Part shown: positions 62,101 through 64,000 of the stretch, in pieces
How the letters are laid out: every line of letters begins with the position of its first letter
Position numbering within the stretch: the first letter of the stretch is position 1
DNA from: Rhodamnia argentea
Lineage: Eukaryota; Streptophyta; Magnoliopsida; Myrtales; Myrtaceae
Direction of reading: 5' to 3'
NCBI RefSeq assembly: GCF_020921035.1
Contig: NC_063153.1
Location: forward strand, 17,608,001 to 17,672,000
Length of the DNA stretch: 64,000 nt
Notes under the pieces: generated by a model
Told to the model about the DNA's origin: nothing
Database searches by the model: none
Seen by the model: only the letters and a program-made list of their open reading frames with translations
Translations under genes and position numbers: made by a program

Positions 62101-62797
62101 AAGGGGATAAGACCACCAAACACGTACATATAATCAAGAACATATTCTGCAGCGGAAATACGACGAACCTGACCGGCTTTGATAAACGACGGCCCTAAGT
62201 CACACAAGAGATTCCTAAGCTGCATGGCTCGAAAGGGAACAACCTCCTCGTCCCGTCCAACGAAACAATCATACGCGAGCGTGGACCAGTAGAAGCCCAA
62301 GTTCCACACAATCTCGACTCCCCTCATGACGAGCGACAAGATTGCCCCTCTGGATTCCAAAACCTTGCTCCTCACCTAATTGCACAGGGCAGCGAACACA
62401 TGCTTCGACCTCACATAAAGAGGACCCAAAATGACCGTACCATAACAAGTCCAGGACAAAAGAAAAGTACCATCTCAGGAGTGTACTTGCGAAAGGGCAC
62501 GCAAACGCCGCGCTCGATGTCGAGCTGCTCCATGGCAGCGCTGGACTTGGTGAGCTGCAGAGAGCCGCCGCCGCCGCCGCCACTCCTTCTTACGGCTCGT
62601 GACGTGGCGGGGCCGTCCAGTTCGACCGCCGCCGCTTTGCTGATGACAGCGAGAAGGGGGACGCGCGAAGCCGAGCTTCGATATGGGACTCGGGCGCATC
62701 TTCTTCTTGCAGGAGAGAGAGAGCTCCGTCTGGGGTTCGAAGGAGGCCTGCACGGACCGGGAACGGAGCCGGAGGTGGAGCAGCAGGTCAACTCCAT
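56163..62797 (-). CDS. ABC1K1: ABC1K1 (PGR6) plastoglobule atypical kinase (14 exons, 682 aa)
   Basis: ABC1/UbiB/ADCK-type kinase of chloroplast plastoglobules; in Arabidopsis it is needed for plastoquinone homeostasis and tocopherol cyclase (VTE1) function. Exons (minus order): 62797-62471, 62375-62169, 62062-61973, 61860-61714, 61168-61004, 60837-60697, 60606-60427, 59797-59602, 58423-58296, 57645-57574, 56828-56716, 56629-56482, 56409-56340, 56227-56163; 2049 nt. The first 80 or so residues are Ser/Arg/Pro-rich, a plastid transit peptide. Family marks: KxGQ (K175-Q178) in PSFIKAGQ; the Ala loop AAAS at 235-238 in place of a Gly-rich loop; VAIK (K257); ELD of the ExD motif at 307-309; HGDPHPGN (390-397) and DFG (410-412). 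The length equals the 682 aa I recall for Arabidopsis. All catalytic positions are intact. Confidence 0.96.
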
Positions 62798-63200
62798 TTT
62801 CTTTTTCTTTTTTTTTTTTATTTTCGTTTCTTCTTCTGGTTTTGGAGTTACCGGCTCGGCTGGGTTGGGTTGGGTTGGGTCCGCTAGCAGACGGAAGGAG
62901 TTGCGACGGGGAGGAGATTCGGATCCCCCAATTTCGAGATTCGGCTTCACGGAATCGACCGAAAGAAGAGAAGAAAGAGCAAAGAACGAAGCCCAGCCAC
63001 ATAATTAAATTCTCCATTTTGATGACGACATAATTCTTTGCGAAGTGGATAATAAATTATCCGCGGCGTGGGGCCAAGACACGTGGTGACATTGTGGGCC
63101 CCATTTCCTTTCGACCCACGTGAAACGCCAGCGGACGTGGCTTAATTGTTTTCATTGCGGGCCGGGCCGGCCCAACTCGGCCCATTACTAGGAGTGGGCC
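62798..63200 (-). promoter_or_regulatory. Promoter region of ABC1K1
   Basis: The leader contains CT/GA-rich sequence on the minus strand. Two G-boxes (CACGTG) lie at 63080-63085 and 63117-63122. GGCCCA/TGGGCC site II-type motifs cluster at about 63165-63200. G-boxes are bound by light- and ABA-responsive bZIP and PIF factors, fitting a plastid gene. The sites are seen; the regulation is inferred. Confidence 0.5.
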
Positions 63201-64000
63201 GCACTGTGTCCCATTATCCGGGCCAAGTTGACCCGGACCAGCCTTCGCGTTAATTTCGAGCAGATCGTGCTTTGAATTGGGTTAAGCATGTAAAGCTTTC
63301 CGTTGAATCAGGAGAGAGCGTATGATAATTTATCTCACTCTCTCCCTCTCCACCTATCTCCTCCTTAAATCCCCAACAAACCTGATGGAGGATCCACCAA
63401 GTCGAACATCCTTGCACAATACAATACCTCCTATTCGTAAACACTCACTTACGATCCCCATTCGTAGACATGAACGTGAGCTAGAGATCTCGTGACTATG
63501 ACGGCGATGACCTCTAATATGACGAGCTATTGATCTAAATTGAGAGCTCGGGTTGTCATTGTTGCCACGAGCTCGACAGCCCATGCTTCTCTCTCTCTCT
63601 CTCTCTATTATGCTTGTCTAGTTTCATTGTGTCAGCAAAAATTTGACCAACAAGAGAAAAAAATAAATGATACAACATATGGATCCTACCCATTTCAATA
63701 CACGGGGAAAAAATTGTCACGTCACTTAGTAAAGCTATTTCAATAAGAAATGACTTTATTAGGTGGTGAGTATCTCCTCCAATGTTGTGTCGTGTCTAAC
63801 ACTTTGACATGTAATCATCTTGTGATCGGCACTCCGTACATGCCAACGACATGAGAGTCCATCAACCCGACACGTCATTTCGACACATACGAGATCAATT
63901 TTAGGCATTTTTAATAAATTAAGGGTCAAAATATAAATCTATCACAATTATATATAATTAAGTCACATACGCAGCCAACCCTAATATTAATATACCCAAC
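63201..64000. other. Intergenic DNA at the right edge
   Basis: Has a CT microsatellite at about 63588-63607 and otherwise AT-rich sequence. No gene is recognised before the window ends. Confidence 0.5.

Noticed and set aside
62400-63008. Plus-strand frame of about 200 codons opposite ABC1K1 exon 1
   Set aside because: Mirrors the transit-peptide exon and leader; no family similarity.
1-64000. CRISPR array, rRNA genes or bacterial-type operons
   Set aside because: No regularly spaced repeats, no rRNA sequence, and all genes are spliced or plant single-exon types.

Overview
This is a plant nuclear window, almost certainly from a eudicot. It has U2-type GT-AG introns of 80 bp to about 2 kb, AT-rich intergenic DNA, many GA/CT and trinucleotide microsatellites, and a string of single-copy plant genes. 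GC-rich first exons would fit a Myrtales-like genome, but that placement is a guess. I assembled ten spliced or single-exon host gene models by joining exons at GT-AG borders. Every joined frame closes to a whole number of codons.

Layout, left to right: a WRKY11/17-type transcription factor (+, 1192-2874) behind a W-box cluster; a LINE relic (about 4700-5800); a 420-bp element made of two LTRs facing each other, with a 5-bp target duplication (6087-6506); a PTRHD1-like PTH2 protein (+, 6774-7864); the phytochrome A F-box/kelch gene AFR (-, 8815-9945); a 2.7-kb transposon with about 0.5-kb inverted ends that carries a piece of a UBL5 gene (10417-13160); a tandem 3.3-3.5 kb duplication, each unit with a small DUF761 gene (13592-20610); 3.4 kb with no recognised gene; SAGA subunit ADA1 (-, 23998-25251); kinetochore CENP-O (+, 27303-33423); nuclear-lamina protein KAKU4 (-, 35416-43491), head to head with the ribosome-biogenesis factor REIL (+, 44312-46947); ribosome-rescue GTPase HBS1 (-, 48072-53554); and plastid kinase ABC1K1 (-, 56163-62797).

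The host genes do not form one pathway, but their order is ancestral. From memory of Arabidopsis, WRKY17, AFR, ADA1 and REIL2 lie together on chromosome 2; WRKY11, ADA1, KAKU4, REIL1 and ABC1K1 on chromosome 4; and HBS1, the PTH2 gene and CENP-O on chromosome 5. The window looks like the unfractionated version of a block that Arabidopsis split over three places after genome duplication. The lineage-specific material is concentrated between the PTH2 promoter and ADA1: the LTR palindrome, the UBL5-carrying transposon and the DUF761 tandem. No complete autonomous transposon, CRISPR array, rRNA or tRNA gene was found.
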